From contig CAAFVV010000042.1 of assembly GCA_900766585.1 (NCBI GenBank), positions 45,187-109,186 of the forward strand: a stretch of DNA of 64,000 nucleotides, read 5' to 3'. This document shows positions 1 to 8,116 of this stretch, piece after piece (within the stretch, counting starts at the first letter, position 1; every line of letters begins with the position of its first letter). Under the pieces are notes generated by a model that was not told the origin of the DNA, did not search any database, and saw only the letters and a program-made list of their open reading frames with translations. This DNA is from Clostridia bacterium (GTDB lineage Bacteria > Bacillota > Clostridia > Oscillospirales > Acutalibacteraceae). The translations under genes and the position numbers were made by a program.

Positions 1-1580
1 TACTGACGCTGTCCTCTCTCCGTTTGCTGCAGCTGCATCCAGCCGTAAGAGCGGCAGCGTCTTTTTCGCGTCGGTGGCGACCGACCGAGCTTAACTCATC
101 TGCCGCTTATGCAGGCGGCAGCCACGCCGTCCTCACCGACCGTCTTGCCGCCCCGCGCACGGTTGAGCGCCGCGTGCGTTACCGCTCCGCCGTCGGACTG
201 GTACTCGCCGGCCGTTGCGACGGCGCCGCATTGCTTTCACCGGATACACTGTACCTTTCGGCGGGCGGCGCCAAATGGAAATTGCACTTTTCCGCTCCGC
301 TGTCTCTGCGGTTTTATTCCTCTGCCACCGCATTTTACAGCGGAGACGGCTCCAAAACGCCGACCGCGCAGACTGTTTTCTGGTCAGCAGAGCTGCCGCC
401 CTCCGAAAACTCGGCAACGGTATCGCTGCTTTTTACTGAGGCATCCGGCGCAGCGGAAAAAATTGAGCCGCCGTATGTGCGGCGAAGGGCTTTTTTCCGC
501 TTTCTTGATCGGGTTCCCGTTCCGGTACGCTTCGTCTTAGGCGAGCTGCCCGATTTCCCCTCCTTACAGGAGATAACGCGCGCTTATTTTTCGGCATGGG
601 CACAGCTTTGGGCAGACATATTGCCTGCCGGGAAGACAAACAGCGGCTATGCCTGCGTCACCACGGGAAAAGCCTCGCTCTGGGGCTACGGCGCACCGAA
701 AACGCCGTATGCCGCCTCGTGGGAGACCTTCTACGGCTTGATGCTGCTCTCCTTTCCCGACCCTGACCGTGCATGGGATATGTTTGCCGACTATATGCGC
801 CAGACTGACGAAAACGGGCGGATCGGCGGCGAGAGCCTTCCCTCGGTCAAGGCGCGCACCGCTCGATTACTGTTTTCCCACAAGCCCGACCGCGACCGTC
901 TGCGCGAGGTGCTGCCCGCGTTGGAGCGGTATTTGAACTGGCGGCTGCACAATCTGCGCTGGATTTATTTAAACCGTACCCCAAACCGCGAGGAAAAGGA
1001 CATCGACTTTGTCGTGGCTGCTCTGCGCGATATGGCTGACCTCACAGAGCTTTGCCGCGAATTGCATCTCGAGGACAAGGCGGCAGCCTGGAAGCAGCGT
1101 GCTGACACTCTGTTTTCCGCGTTCTCCACTTGGTTTTTCCCTAGCGGCTCCGCTCCCGTGCAATACTTTCGTGCAGATACCGGAAAACACATCGCCGGTA
1201 TTCCGCTCGTCGTTACAAAGGCGCTGTGTCTGCCCCAGCTTCTGCCCAATCAGCGGCAGGCGCTTCTGGCACTGTTTGACCGCACCTTTGACCCTGCACG
1301 CCCGTTCTGCGGCTTTGACCATGTCAAAATGGAGAACATGTCCTACACGCTGCACGGCCTTTGTCTCAGCGGACGGCACGAAACGGCGCGGCGGCTTGCC
1401 GCGGTCACGGTACGCGACATCCTTCGCTCCGGCTGCTTTGCCGAGGAGTACGTCACCTTTGACGGAGTTCCTCAGCCTGCCGGTGTACGTCCCGCCCTTT
1501 TCGGCTGCGTACTGCTGATCGACTGTCTGTGGTTTCTCTCTCGCCCCGAAAATGACCCGTCGCCATTTTTACTAACCTGA
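1..1580 (+). CDS. Glycoside hydrolase-like protein, (alpha/alpha)6 barrel, 5' end outside window
   Basis: The frame is open from the first bases, so the true start probably lies left of the window; a TTG at 24 is the first possible start inside it and has no clear ribosome site. Counted from that TTG, residues 40-175 look like a beta-rich N-terminal domain. Residues 180-510 are helix pairs with aromatic-rich turns (ASWETFYGLM near 231, CGFDHVKMENMSYTLHG near 440), the pattern of six-hairpin glycosidases of the GH63/GH37/GH15 type. No signal peptide is visible because the start is missing. I cannot name the family or substrate; the fold call is by resemblance. It ends about 90 bp before the next gene and shares its strand but not an obvious function. 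Confidence 0.55.
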   Translation, partial: LTLSSLRLLQLHPAVRAAASFSRRWRPTELNSSAAYAGGSHAVLTDRLAAPRTVERRVRYRSAVGLVLAGRCDGAALLSPDTLYLSAGGAKWKLHFSAPLSLRFYSSATAFYSGDGSKTPTAQTVFWSAELPPSENSATVSLLFTEASGAAEKIEPPYVRRRAFFRFLDRVPVPVRFVLGELPDFPSLQEITRAYFSAWAQLWADILPAGKTNSGYACVTTGKASLWGYGAPKTPYAASWETFYGLMLLSFPDPDRAWDMFADYMRQTDENGRIGGESLPSVKARTARLLFSHKPDRDRLREVLPALERYLNWRLHNLRWIYLNRTPNREEKDIDFVVAALRDMADLTELCRELHLEDKAAAWKQRADTLFSAFSTWFFPSGSAPVQYFRADTGKHIAGIPLVVTKALCLPQLLPNQRQALLALFDRTFDPARPFCGFDHVKMENMSYTLHGLCLSGRHETARRLAAVTVRDILRSGCFAEEYVTFDGVPQPAGVRPALFGCVLLIDCLWFLSRPENDPSPFLLT

Positions 1581-1604
1581 CAATCCAAAAAGGAGAACGA
1601 CCGG

Positions 1605-1631
1605 ATGAGATTGCGTCATACAAATCACTGA
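1605..1631 (+). other. Eight-codon ORF behind a strong ribosome site
   Basis: AAGGAGAACGACCGG precedes an ATG that opens only eight codons (MRLRHTNH) before TGA. This could be a remnant start of a deleted gene or a leader peptide upstream of the acetyltransferase. No attenuator hairpin follows, so a remnant is more likely. Confidence 0.2.
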
Positions 1632-1670
1632 CACGATATTGAAACCGAATAGCTGCTTTGAGGTGATTTT

Positions 1671-2087
1671 ATGACCATTCGCGAATGTCACTCCCTCCGT
1701 CAGGAGGAATATCTGCCGCTGTATAAAAGCGTCGGGTGGACCGCCTATACTGATCAGCCGCATATTCTAAAAGAGGGCTTTGCCCATTCGCTGCTGATCC
1801 TCGCCGCCTATGAGAATGACCGGCTGCTCGGTCTGCTCCGTGCCGTCGGCGACGGCTATACCGTTATTTTCGTGCAGGACATACTGGTGTATCCGCAATA
1901 TCAGCGAAAGGGTGTCGGCTCGGCGCTTTTGCAGGCGCTTCTCCGCCGCTTCTGCCATGTGCGGCAGATCGAGCTGACCACGGATGACACCCCGCAGACC
2001 GCCGCGTTTTACCGCGCCAACGGGTTTTCGGAAATGTCCGCCGCCGGCTGCCGCGGATTTATCCGCTGTCCCGAACCGTCTGACTGA
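1671..2087 (+). CDS. GNAT family N-acetyltransferase
   Basis: A 138-residue cytoplasmic protein of the usual size for a single GNAT domain. The acetyl-CoA binding signature is visible as VYPQYQRKGVGSALLQALL (about residues 66-84, with the Q-R-K-G-V-G loop). The C-terminal part carries the ELTTDDTPQTAAFYRANGF strand-helix typical of the family. Family knowledge says it transfers an acetyl group from acetyl-CoA to an amine; the substrate cannot be told. The start ATG follows TTGAGGTGATTTT, a good ribosome site. It is closed by a strong terminator just downstream and appears to be a stand-alone gene. Confidence 0.85.
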   Translation: MTIRECHSLRQEEYLPLYKSVGWTAYTDQPHILKEGFAHSLLILAAYENDRLLGLLRAVGDGYTVIFVQDILVYPQYQRKGVGSALLQALLRRFCHVRQIELTTDDTPQTAAFYRANGFSEMSAAGCRGFIRCPEPSD

Positions 2088-2105
2088 GTTTTTTTGCTCT
2101 TTTTT

Positions 2106-2138
2106 ATCCCTCTGCGTACCCCCGCAGAGGGATTTTTT
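2106..2138 (+). terminator. Rho-independent terminator after the GNAT gene
   Basis: Perfect 11-bp stem ATCCCTCTGCG/CGCAGAGGGAT with a six-base loop followed by a run of T. Confidence 0.9.
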
Positions 2139-2211
2139 CTTTTTCGCCATATCCCGTTCATATTTTTCTGCTATACTCTCCCCTGATATTCGGATAGGAG
2201 TGATCCCATTT

Positions 2212-5211
2212 ATGCTGCGTTTGACCGATATTGTCAAGGAATATGCCGTCGGGGACACCAAAGTTACCGCGCTCAAGGGCGTTGACCTCTGTTTCCGCCG
2301 GCATGAATTCGTCTCTGTGCTCGGTCCGTCCGGCTGCGGAAAAACCACGCTGCTCAACATCATCGGCGGACTCGATCGCTACACCTCGGGTGATCTGTCG
2401 GTCAACGGCGTTTCCACAACCCGTTTTTCGGATGCCGACTGGGACAGCTACCGCAACCATTCCATCGGCTTTGTTTTTCAAAGCTACAATCTCATCCCCC
2501 ATCAGACCGTGCTCGCCAATGTGGAGCTGGCGCTCACGCTGTCCGGCGTGTCGCGCGCCGAGCGCACACGGCGGGCAAAAGAGGTGCTCAAACGCGTCGG
2601 TCTGGGCGACCAGCTCCACAAAAAGCCGAACCAGATGTCCGGCGGTCAAATGCAGCGCGTCGCCATTGCCCGCGCCCTTGTCAATGACCCCGAGATCCTG
2701 CTGGCTGACGAGCCGACCGGCGCGCTGGATTCCGCCACAAGCGTGCAGATCATGGAGCTTTTGCAGGAGATCGCCAAAGATAAGCTCATCCTGATGGTCA
2801 CGCACAACCCCGAGCTTGCCGAGCGCTATTCCACCCGCATTATCCGTCTGCTGGACGGGCGTGTCGTCGATGACAGCGCCCCCTATTCCGGCGAAGAGGA
2901 AACGGCGGCAGAGCCGGCCGCCCCGATGCCGAAAGCGGACAGAGCCAAAAAACGGGAGCAGAAAAAGCTGCGCCGCACCCGCTCCATGTCGTATCCCACC
3001 GCGGTCTCGCTCAGTCTCAACAACCTTATGACGAAAAAGGGACGCACCCTGCTCACCTCGTTTGCCGGCAGTATCGGCATTATCGGCATTGCGCTGATCC
3101 TGTCCCTTTCCTCGGGCATAAAGGTGTATATTGACCGCGTGCAGGAGGACACCCTGTCCTCCTACCCCATCACGCTCGAGGCGGAAAGCGTCGATATGTC
3201 CTCGCTGATGCTCTCCCTGATGGGCGATCATGCGGGAAAAGAGGAAAACGCCCATGCGCTTGACCGCGTCTACGGCAGTCAGGTCACCTATGATATGTGG
3301 AACTCGCTGAACACCGCCGAAACGACGGAAAACGACCTGAAATCCTTTAAAAAATGGATGGATGAGGGACATCTCGACAAGTACGTCAGCGCCGTCCGCT
3401 ACGGCTATGATCTGCCTCTGAATATCTACACCAGGGACACAGAGGGCAATATCATCCGCTCCGATGTGCAGGAGCTGATGAACGAGCTGATGAAGACCGT
3501 CTACGGTGAGGGCGGCACGATCGGCAGCTCTTCACTGTATAAAAACGCCTTTTCCACCCTGTCGGTCTGGCAGGAAATGCTGCCGGACAAGGACGGAAAC
3601 GGCGCCAGCGCCCTGCTGAAGGAGCAATATGACGTTCTGGCGGGACGCTGGCCGACAGCATACAACGAGCTGGTGCTGGTGGTGGACAGCCGCAATGAGA
3701 TCAGCGACCTCGTGCTGTATGCACTCGGTCTGCAAAGCACGGAGGATATGAAAAATATCATGCAGGCGGCCATCAACGGCGAAGAGATCGACACCTCAAA
3801 GCCGCTGTCCTTCAGCTATGAGGACATTCTGAAAATGGAATTCAAGCTGCTGCCGCAGGATGCCGTCTGGCAGAAAAACGCCGACGGCCAGTATACTGAT
3901 CTGACCACCACCGAAGCGGGGCTGTCCTATCTCTATGAAGGCTCCGACAAGGCGATACCGCTCAAGGTCGTCGGTATTCTGCGGCAGGATACCGATGCCG
4001 CCTCCGGCATGATGACAGGGGCAATCGGCTATACGGCGGCGCTGGCCGACCACCTGATCGCCTCCTCTTCCTCATCCGCACTGATCACGGCGCAGTTAAA
4101 TGACCCGAAAACCGATATTCTGACCGGGCTGCCTTTCCGTTCGGACAAGGATGCCGAGCCGACTGCCGCCGAAAAGGCGGAGCAGACCAGGGCATATTTT
4201 GCCAAGCTGTCCGCCGCCGAAAAAGCAGAGCTGTATGTAAAGATCCGCTCGGTACCGACCGACGCCTATTTAGATGCCGCTGTCGCGCAGGCGATGAACG
4301 GTCTGGACAGAAAGCAGCTGGAAGAAAGCATGATCAAGGCATATGCCGAACAGATGGGCGTGGCGGACACCTCCTCGCTGGAAAGCTATATCCGCGACAT
4401 GGATGACGAGACGCTGTTTGCCTATGCCCGCCAGTCCATCCGCGAAAGCGTAACAAAGACCTATGCCGATACCGTGCAGAAGCAGATGGCAGGCATGAGC
4501 AGCGCCGCGCTGGCCGCCGCCTTTGACTCCACCGCATTCACCGAGGAGGAATACGCCTCGTTTTACGACACCTATGTCCCCTCGCCCTATTCCGCATCCA
4601 CCTACGAGGACAATCTGAAGCTGCTCGGCTTTGTCGATCGCGAACAGCCGACCTCCATCGACCTCTATGCCGCGACCTTCGCCGATAAGGATGCCATTTC
4701 CGACGCCGTTACCGCGTACAACAAGGACAAGGCGGAGGAACAGCAGATCACCTACACCGACTATGTCAAGCTGCTGATGTCCTCTATCACGACAATTCTC
4801 AGCGCCATCACCTATGTGCTGATCGCCTTTGTCGCGATCTCGCTTGTCGTCTCCTCTATCATGATCGGCATTATCACCTATATTTCCGTTCTGGAGCGCA
4901 CCCGCGAGATCGGTATACTGCGTGCGATCGGCGCATCAAAGCGCGATGTCTCCCGCGTGTTCAACGCGGAAACGCTGCTGGTCGGTCTGACCGCCGGCGT
5001 CATGGGCATCGGCATCACCCTGCTGCTGACGCTGCCGATCAACGCTATCGTTCACCACCTGACCGGCATCATGACACTGAACGCCGTGCTGCCGTGGAAG
5101 GGCGCTGTGCTGCTCGTCGGCATCAGTATAGTGCTTACCGTTGTCGCCGGACTGATCCCGGCCAAGATCGCCGCACGCAAGGATCCGGTCGAAGCGCTGC
5201 GCAGTGAGTAA
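2212..5211 (+). CDS. ABC transporter, fused ATPase and FtsX/MacB-type permease
   Basis: This 999-residue protein has an ATPase domain first: Walker A GPSGCGKT at residues 38-45, signature MSGGQ near 142, Walker B ILLADEP near 163. A first membrane helix follows at about 280-308, then a large outside domain of roughly 540 residues, and a C-terminal FtsX domain (about 858-990) with three helices and the ERTREIGILRAIGASKRDV loop. This layout matches Gram-positive MacB-like exporters used for peptides, antibiotics or envelope stress. The ATG at 2212 is chosen because GGATAGGAG lies just upstream; the frame stays open further left but that stretch overlaps the GNAT gene and its terminator. The outside domain is longer than in typical MacB proteins and rich in Ala, Glu and Asp. 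It has no partner gene here. Confidence 0.9.
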   Translation: MLRLTDIVKEYAVGDTKVTALKGVDLCFRRHEFVSVLGPSGCGKTTLLNIIGGLDRYTSGDLSVNGVSTTRFSDADWDSYRNHSIGFVFQSYNLIPHQTVLANVELALTLSGVSRAERTRRAKEVLKRVGLGDQLHKKPNQMSGGQMQRVAIARALVNDPEILLADEPTGALDSATSVQIMELLQEIAKDKLILMVTHNPELAERYSTRIIRLLDGRVVDDSAPYSGEEETAAEPAAPMPKADRAKKREQKKLRRTRSMSYPTAVSLSLNNLMTKKGRTLLTSFAGSIGIIGIALILSLSSGIKVYIDRVQEDTLSSYPITLEAESVDMSSLMLSLMGDHAGKEENAHALDRVYGSQVTYDMWNSLNTAETTENDLKSFKKWMDEGHLDKYVSAVRYGYDLPLNIYTRDTEGNIIRSDVQELMNELMKTVYGEGGTIGSSSLYKNAFSTLSVWQEMLPDKDGNGASALLKEQYDVLAGRWPTAYNELVLVVDSRNEISDLVLYALGLQSTEDMKNIMQAAINGEEIDTSKPLSFSYEDILKMEFKLLPQDAVWQKNADGQYTDLTTTEAGLSYLYEGSDKAIPLKVVGILRQDTDAASGMMTGAIGYTAALADHLIASSSSSALITAQLNDPKTDILTGLPFRSDKDAEPTAAEKAEQTRAYFAKLSAAEKAELYVKIRSVPTDAYLDAAVAQAMNGLDRKQLEESMIKAYAEQMGVADTSSLESYIRDMDDETLFAYARQSIRESVTKTYADTVQKQMAGMSSAALAAAFDSTAFTEEEYASFYDTYVPSPYSASTYEDNLKLLGFVDREQPTSIDLYAATFADKDAISDAVTAYNKDKAEEQQITYTDYVKLLMSSITTILSAITYVLIAFVAISLVVSSIMIGIITYISVLERTREIGILRAIGASKRDVSRVFNAETLLVGLTAGVMGIGITLLLTLPINAIVHHLTGIMTLNAVLPWKGAVLLVGISIVLTVVAGLIPAKIAARKDPVEALRSE

Positions 5212-5219
5212 AAACAGGC

Positions 5220-5248
5220 TTGACAACACGGCGGGAAAAGCGTATAAT
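5220..5248 (+). promoter_or_regulatory. Consensus sigma-A promoter for ilvE
   Basis: TTGACA at 5220-5225, 17-bp spacer, TATAAT at 5243-5248. Both hexamers match consensus, predicting a leader of about 55 nt and strong constitutive transcription. No T-box or riboswitch fits in this short leader. Confidence 0.9.
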
Positions 5249-5309
5249 AGCGCACAAAATATCTGCGAAGTGTCGGCAACAAGACGCCTCGTGAAAAGGA
5301 GTGTCATCT

Positions 5310-6380
5310 ATGGAGATCACGATCACGAAAGCCCCCTGTCTGAAGGAAAAGCCGGACAGCGCGTCTCTCGGCTTCGGCCGTCTGTTCACCGATCATATGC
5401 TGATGATGGACTACCATCAAAAGACCGGCTGGGTCAACGCCCGCATCGTCCCGTTCGGACCGCTGACGCTGCATCCCGCGGCAACGGTGCTGCACTACGG
5501 CTCCGAAATTTTCGAGGGCTTAAAGGCATACCGCCGCGCAGACGGCGACGTGCAGCTGTTCCGCCCGATCGAGAACATCCGCCGATTAAACCGCTCCGCC
5601 GAGCGGCTTTGCCTGCCGCAGATTCCCGAGGAGGATGCGCTCAAGCTGCTCACCACCTTTGTCAATCTTGAGCAGGACTGGACGCCCTCTGCGCCCGGCA
5701 CTTCGCTGTATCTGCGTCCGTTTTTGTTCGGCAACGACGAAAACCTCGGCGTTCACGCCGTCCACAACGCGCAGTTTGTCATCATCGCCTCCCCGGTCGG
5801 CAGCTATTATGCCGAGGGATTAAATCCCGTTAAGATCATGATCGAATCCGAGGATGTCCGTGCGGTGCGCGGCGGCACCGGCTATGCCAAATGCGGCGGA
5901 AACTATGCCGCCAGCAACCGTGCCGCCGAGCGTGCCGAAGAGCAGGGCTATTCCCAGGTGCTGTGGCTCGACGGTGTGGAGCGCAAATACATTGAAGAGG
6001 TCGGCGCGATGAACGTCATGTTCAAGATCGACGGCGAGATTGTCACCCCGAAGCTGACCGGCTCGATCCTGCCCGGCATCACGCGCATGTCCTGCATTGA
6101 GGTGCTGCGCGGCGAGGGCTATACCGTCAGCGAGCGGCTGCTCTCGATCGACGAGCTGACAGACGCCATGAGAACCGGTAAACTGGAGGAGGCGTGGGGC
6201 TGCGGTACAGCTGCGGTCGTCTCCCCGATCGGCGAGCTGTGCTACCGCGGAGAAAAAGCGGTTGTCAACGGCGGCAAGATCGGGCCTGTGACACAGCACC
6301 TCTATGATACGCTGACCGGCATCCAGTGGGGACGCATCCCCGATCCCTACGGCTGGGTCTACCCGATCCCCCGCCGCTGA
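5310..6380 (+). CDS. ilvE: Branched-chain amino acid aminotransferase
   Basis: A 356-residue fold-type IV PLP enzyme that swaps amino groups between 2-oxoglutarate and Val, Leu or Ile, the last step of their synthesis. The PLP lysine is expected at about K194 in GYAKCGGNYAAS. Other family motifs are LHYGSEIFEGLKAYR (about 58-72), LYLRPFLFG, and WLDGVERKYIEEVGAMNVMF, which includes the PLP-phosphate contacts. Length and the KCGGNY signature place it with the larger BCAT type (eukaryote-like) rather than the 310-residue E. coli IlvE type. ATG 5310 is preferred over GTG 5301 because AAAGGAG sits eight bases upstream. It is monocistronic, with its own promoter and terminator. Confidence 0.95.
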   Translation: MEITITKAPCLKEKPDSASLGFGRLFTDHMLMMDYHQKTGWVNARIVPFGPLTLHPAATVLHYGSEIFEGLKAYRRADGDVQLFRPIENIRRLNRSAERLCLPQIPEEDALKLLTTFVNLEQDWTPSAPGTSLYLRPFLFGNDENLGVHAVHNAQFVIIASPVGSYYAEGLNPVKIMIESEDVRAVRGGTGYAKCGGNYAASNRAAERAEEQGYSQVLWLDGVERKYIEEVGAMNVMFKIDGEIVTPKLTGSILPGITRMSCIEVLRGEGYTVSERLLSIDELTDAMRTGKLEEAWGCGTAAVVSPIGELCYRGEKAVVNGGKIGPVTQHLYDTLTGIQWGRIPDPYGWVYPIPRR

Positions 6381-6399
6381 AACGGTAACAAATGTGTGC

Positions 6400-6436
6400 C
6401 GCCCTCTCTGCTTTACAGCGGAGAGGGCGTTTTTTT
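6400..6436 (+). terminator. Rho-independent terminator after ilvE
   Basis: Stem CGCCCTCTCTGCT/AGCGGAGAGGGCG (13 bp with one T-G pair), loop TTAC, then seven T. Confidence 0.9.
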
Positions 6437-6455
6437 GCATTGCAGCAGTGTATTT

Positions 6456-7687
6456 TTACAGCTCCGGAACGCGGATAAAGCCCCATTTGCCGTTTTGCTT
6501 GACCGCCGCGGCTGTGCAGCTTTCGTTGGCGGAAATGTCGGCAAACTTCTCTGTCAGCACAGCCCTGCCCGCCATGTTGGTAAAGAAACGCTCCGTTCCC
6601 GTTCCGGCAATATACAGATCGCGCCGCCAGTCGCTAAACCCCTTCAGCAGGGACAGCTCATTGTAAAGTGTGGTGGATTTCAGCTCGCCGTTGATCACCG
6701 CGCCATAGCCCAAAAAGGAGGGAATCAGTTCTTCCACAGATTTATCTTTGATGTTCTCTCCCACAAGAGCAACGTATTTTTTCGAAGCACTCTTGCAGAT
6801 AGTCGGTCCCTTACAAAAATCCACTATATGATATGGAGCTTGTGCATCATATATTGTTGTGGCCGAATACACGATTCTATTTTTTGATCAAACAGATATA
6901 TATCCTCTTTCATAGCTCCGTAACCGACTATCCCCTCATATTTTCCGATCTCTTTACCGGATCGGTCAATTTTCACCCAATCTCCCTCAAGACATGTCTT
7001 TTCCTTCAGGCAAAATTTGCCATAAAAAGTTAACCTATTGTTTTGAAAGTCCAAAATCACCTTACCATCGGTGGACAGCAGTGCATATTTTTCGTCTTTA
7101 CATGCTACAATACGATCGCCAAATTGCTGTTTTGTCCCACAATTCATAAAATCCGCCTGCATGATCACCTTGCCGGCTGTGTTGAACAAAAAGCTCTCTT
7201 TGCCTCCGCTGTTTTTCCTGCCTCCGACCCAGTTCTTTCCGTCTGTGGTGGGAATGACCGTTTCATAATTCAGGCTCGGCTTCAGTATCCACTGCGTTTT
7301 CAGCGGCAGTGCGGCAAGCGGCTTTGCCGTCGTCTGTGTCGCCTTTGTTGCCGCCGTCGTCTGCCCGGGCTTGGATTTCGCCGTCGTCTGTGCCGCGTGG
7401 CCCGCCTTGGTCTGCGCGGCTTGGCGCGAGGTGTTTTCCGCGCTTACCTCCGCTCCGCCGACAGATGAGGAGGCATCGGCACTTGCCGTATCGGACGGCG
7501 TCGGCTCGCCGCTGTCTGTGCTCTCGGCACTGTCCGTCTCTCCCGCCGCTGCTGCAGTCGTCATTACCGCCGCTGCCGACGATTCCTCACCCGATGCGTC
7601 GGGTGCCTTGTCCTTATTCGGGCAGCCGGTCAGCAGAAGCGCGGCAAACAGCGCCGCCGCAAATAAAACAGACAGTCGTTTTTTCAT
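6456..7687 (-). pseudogene. WG-repeat-like lipoprotein split by a one-base shift
   Basis: Reading leftward from 7687, the protein starts with a lipoprotein signal (LLTGC, lipid Cys at 22), then a Ser/Thr/Ala-rich spacer to about residue 130. Then come repeats such as GGKESFLFNTAGKVIMQADF, ALLSTDGKVILDF and WVKIDRSGKEIGKYEG, which resemble WG/beta-propeller-like repeats. The frame ends near 6824, while an overlapping frame (6456-6872) continues with a matching repeat pattern ending GKWGFIRVPEL. One extra A in an A6 run near 6881 would join them as FDQKNRIVYSATTIYD. So the gene is either broken, phase-variable, or affected by a homopolymer sequencing error. Function unknown; likely an outside-surface protein. 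It has a consensus promoter (7752-7780) shared with an XRE-type operator. Confidence 0.7.
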
Positions 7688-7725
7688 TTGTCTTTCTCCC
7701 TTTACTTTTTCATAGTCTTTATTTT

Positions 7726-7741
7726 AAGGGATATATCCCTT
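7726..7741. promoter_or_regulatory. 16-bp perfect palindrome AAGGGATATATCCCTT
   Basis: It lies just after the predicted transcription start of the lipoprotein gene on the minus strand, a place where a bound repressor would block transcription. It differs in sequence from the TAGACG sites next to it. Confidence 0.5.
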
Positions 7742-7751
7742 TCTTAAGATA

Positions 7752-7780
7752 AGTATAGACGTTTTCCGTCTATTTGTCAA
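7752..7780 (-). promoter_or_regulatory. Sigma-A promoter of the WG-like lipoprotein gene
   Basis: On the minus strand TTGACA (7780-7775), 17-bp spacer, TATACT (7757-7752). It is within one base of consensus. TAGACG operator half sites cover the -35 and the spacer. Confidence 0.8.
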
Positions 7781-7787
7781 TAGACGG
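7756..7787. promoter_or_regulatory. Three TAGACG/CGTCTA operator half sites
   Basis: TAGACG at 7756-7761, CCGTCTAT at 7766-7773 and ATAGACGG at 7780-7787; the last two form an 8-bp inverted repeat with a six-base gap. They overlap the -35 and spacer of the leftward promoter and lie just upstream of the XRE gene. This suggests that the regulator at 7825 controls both itself and the lipoprotein gene. Confidence 0.6.
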
Positions 7788-7824
7788 AATGTTTCTATTG
7801 TAAAATACTTTCCGGTGATTGAAG

Positions 7825-8052
7825 ATGACACTCTCCTTCGGCGAAAAGATCCGAAACCTTCGGGAAGAACGCGGTATGACACAGACGGCGCTCGCCAAGG
7901 CTACACAAATGACTCAGCGGCGGGTCTCCTATATAGAATGCGGCGTTTATGAACCGAGCATGGCGGATATCATATCCCTCTGCCAATTTTTCCATATCTC
8001 CGCCGATTATCTGCTCAGTCTGCCGCGGACGCTGGATTATCCCGAACGATAA
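7825..8052 (+). CDS. Small XRE-family (Cro/CI) transcriptional regulator
   Basis: About 75 residues, essentially one helix-turn-helix domain. It contains KIRNLREERGMTQTALAKAT (helices 1-2), QRRVSYIECGVYEPSMADII (recognition helix and following helix) and FFHISADYLLSL at the end, as in classic Cro/CI domains. It binds DNA, probably as a dimer. ATG 7825 is used; a TTG two codons earlier is also possible and no strong ribosome site separates them. It is divergent from the WG-like lipoprotein gene, with inverted TAGACG repeats in the shared intergenic space, so autoregulation and repression of the neighbour are likely (inferred). Confidence 0.85.
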   Translation: MTLSFGEKIRNLREERGMTQTALAKATQMTQRRVSYIECGVYEPSMADIISLCQFFHISADYLLSLPRTLDYPER

Positions 8053-8062
8053 TTTTTGACAA

Positions 8063-8099
8063 AAAAGGTCGGATCCCGCAAAACGGGATCCGACCTTTT
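8063..8099. terminator. Bidirectional terminator
   Basis: Perfect 16-bp stem AAAAGGTCGGATCCCG/CGGGATCCGACCTTTT with loop CAAAA, between the convergent XRE and DUF624 genes. A/T runs on both sides serve both directions. Confidence 0.85.
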
Positions 8100-8116
8100 A
8101 GCTGCCGAAACAGCCA

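Noticed and set aside
2158..3372. 404-codon minus-strand frame over the ABC exporter
   Set aside because: Shadow of the ATPase domain; the plus strand carries Walker A, signature and Walker B motifs.
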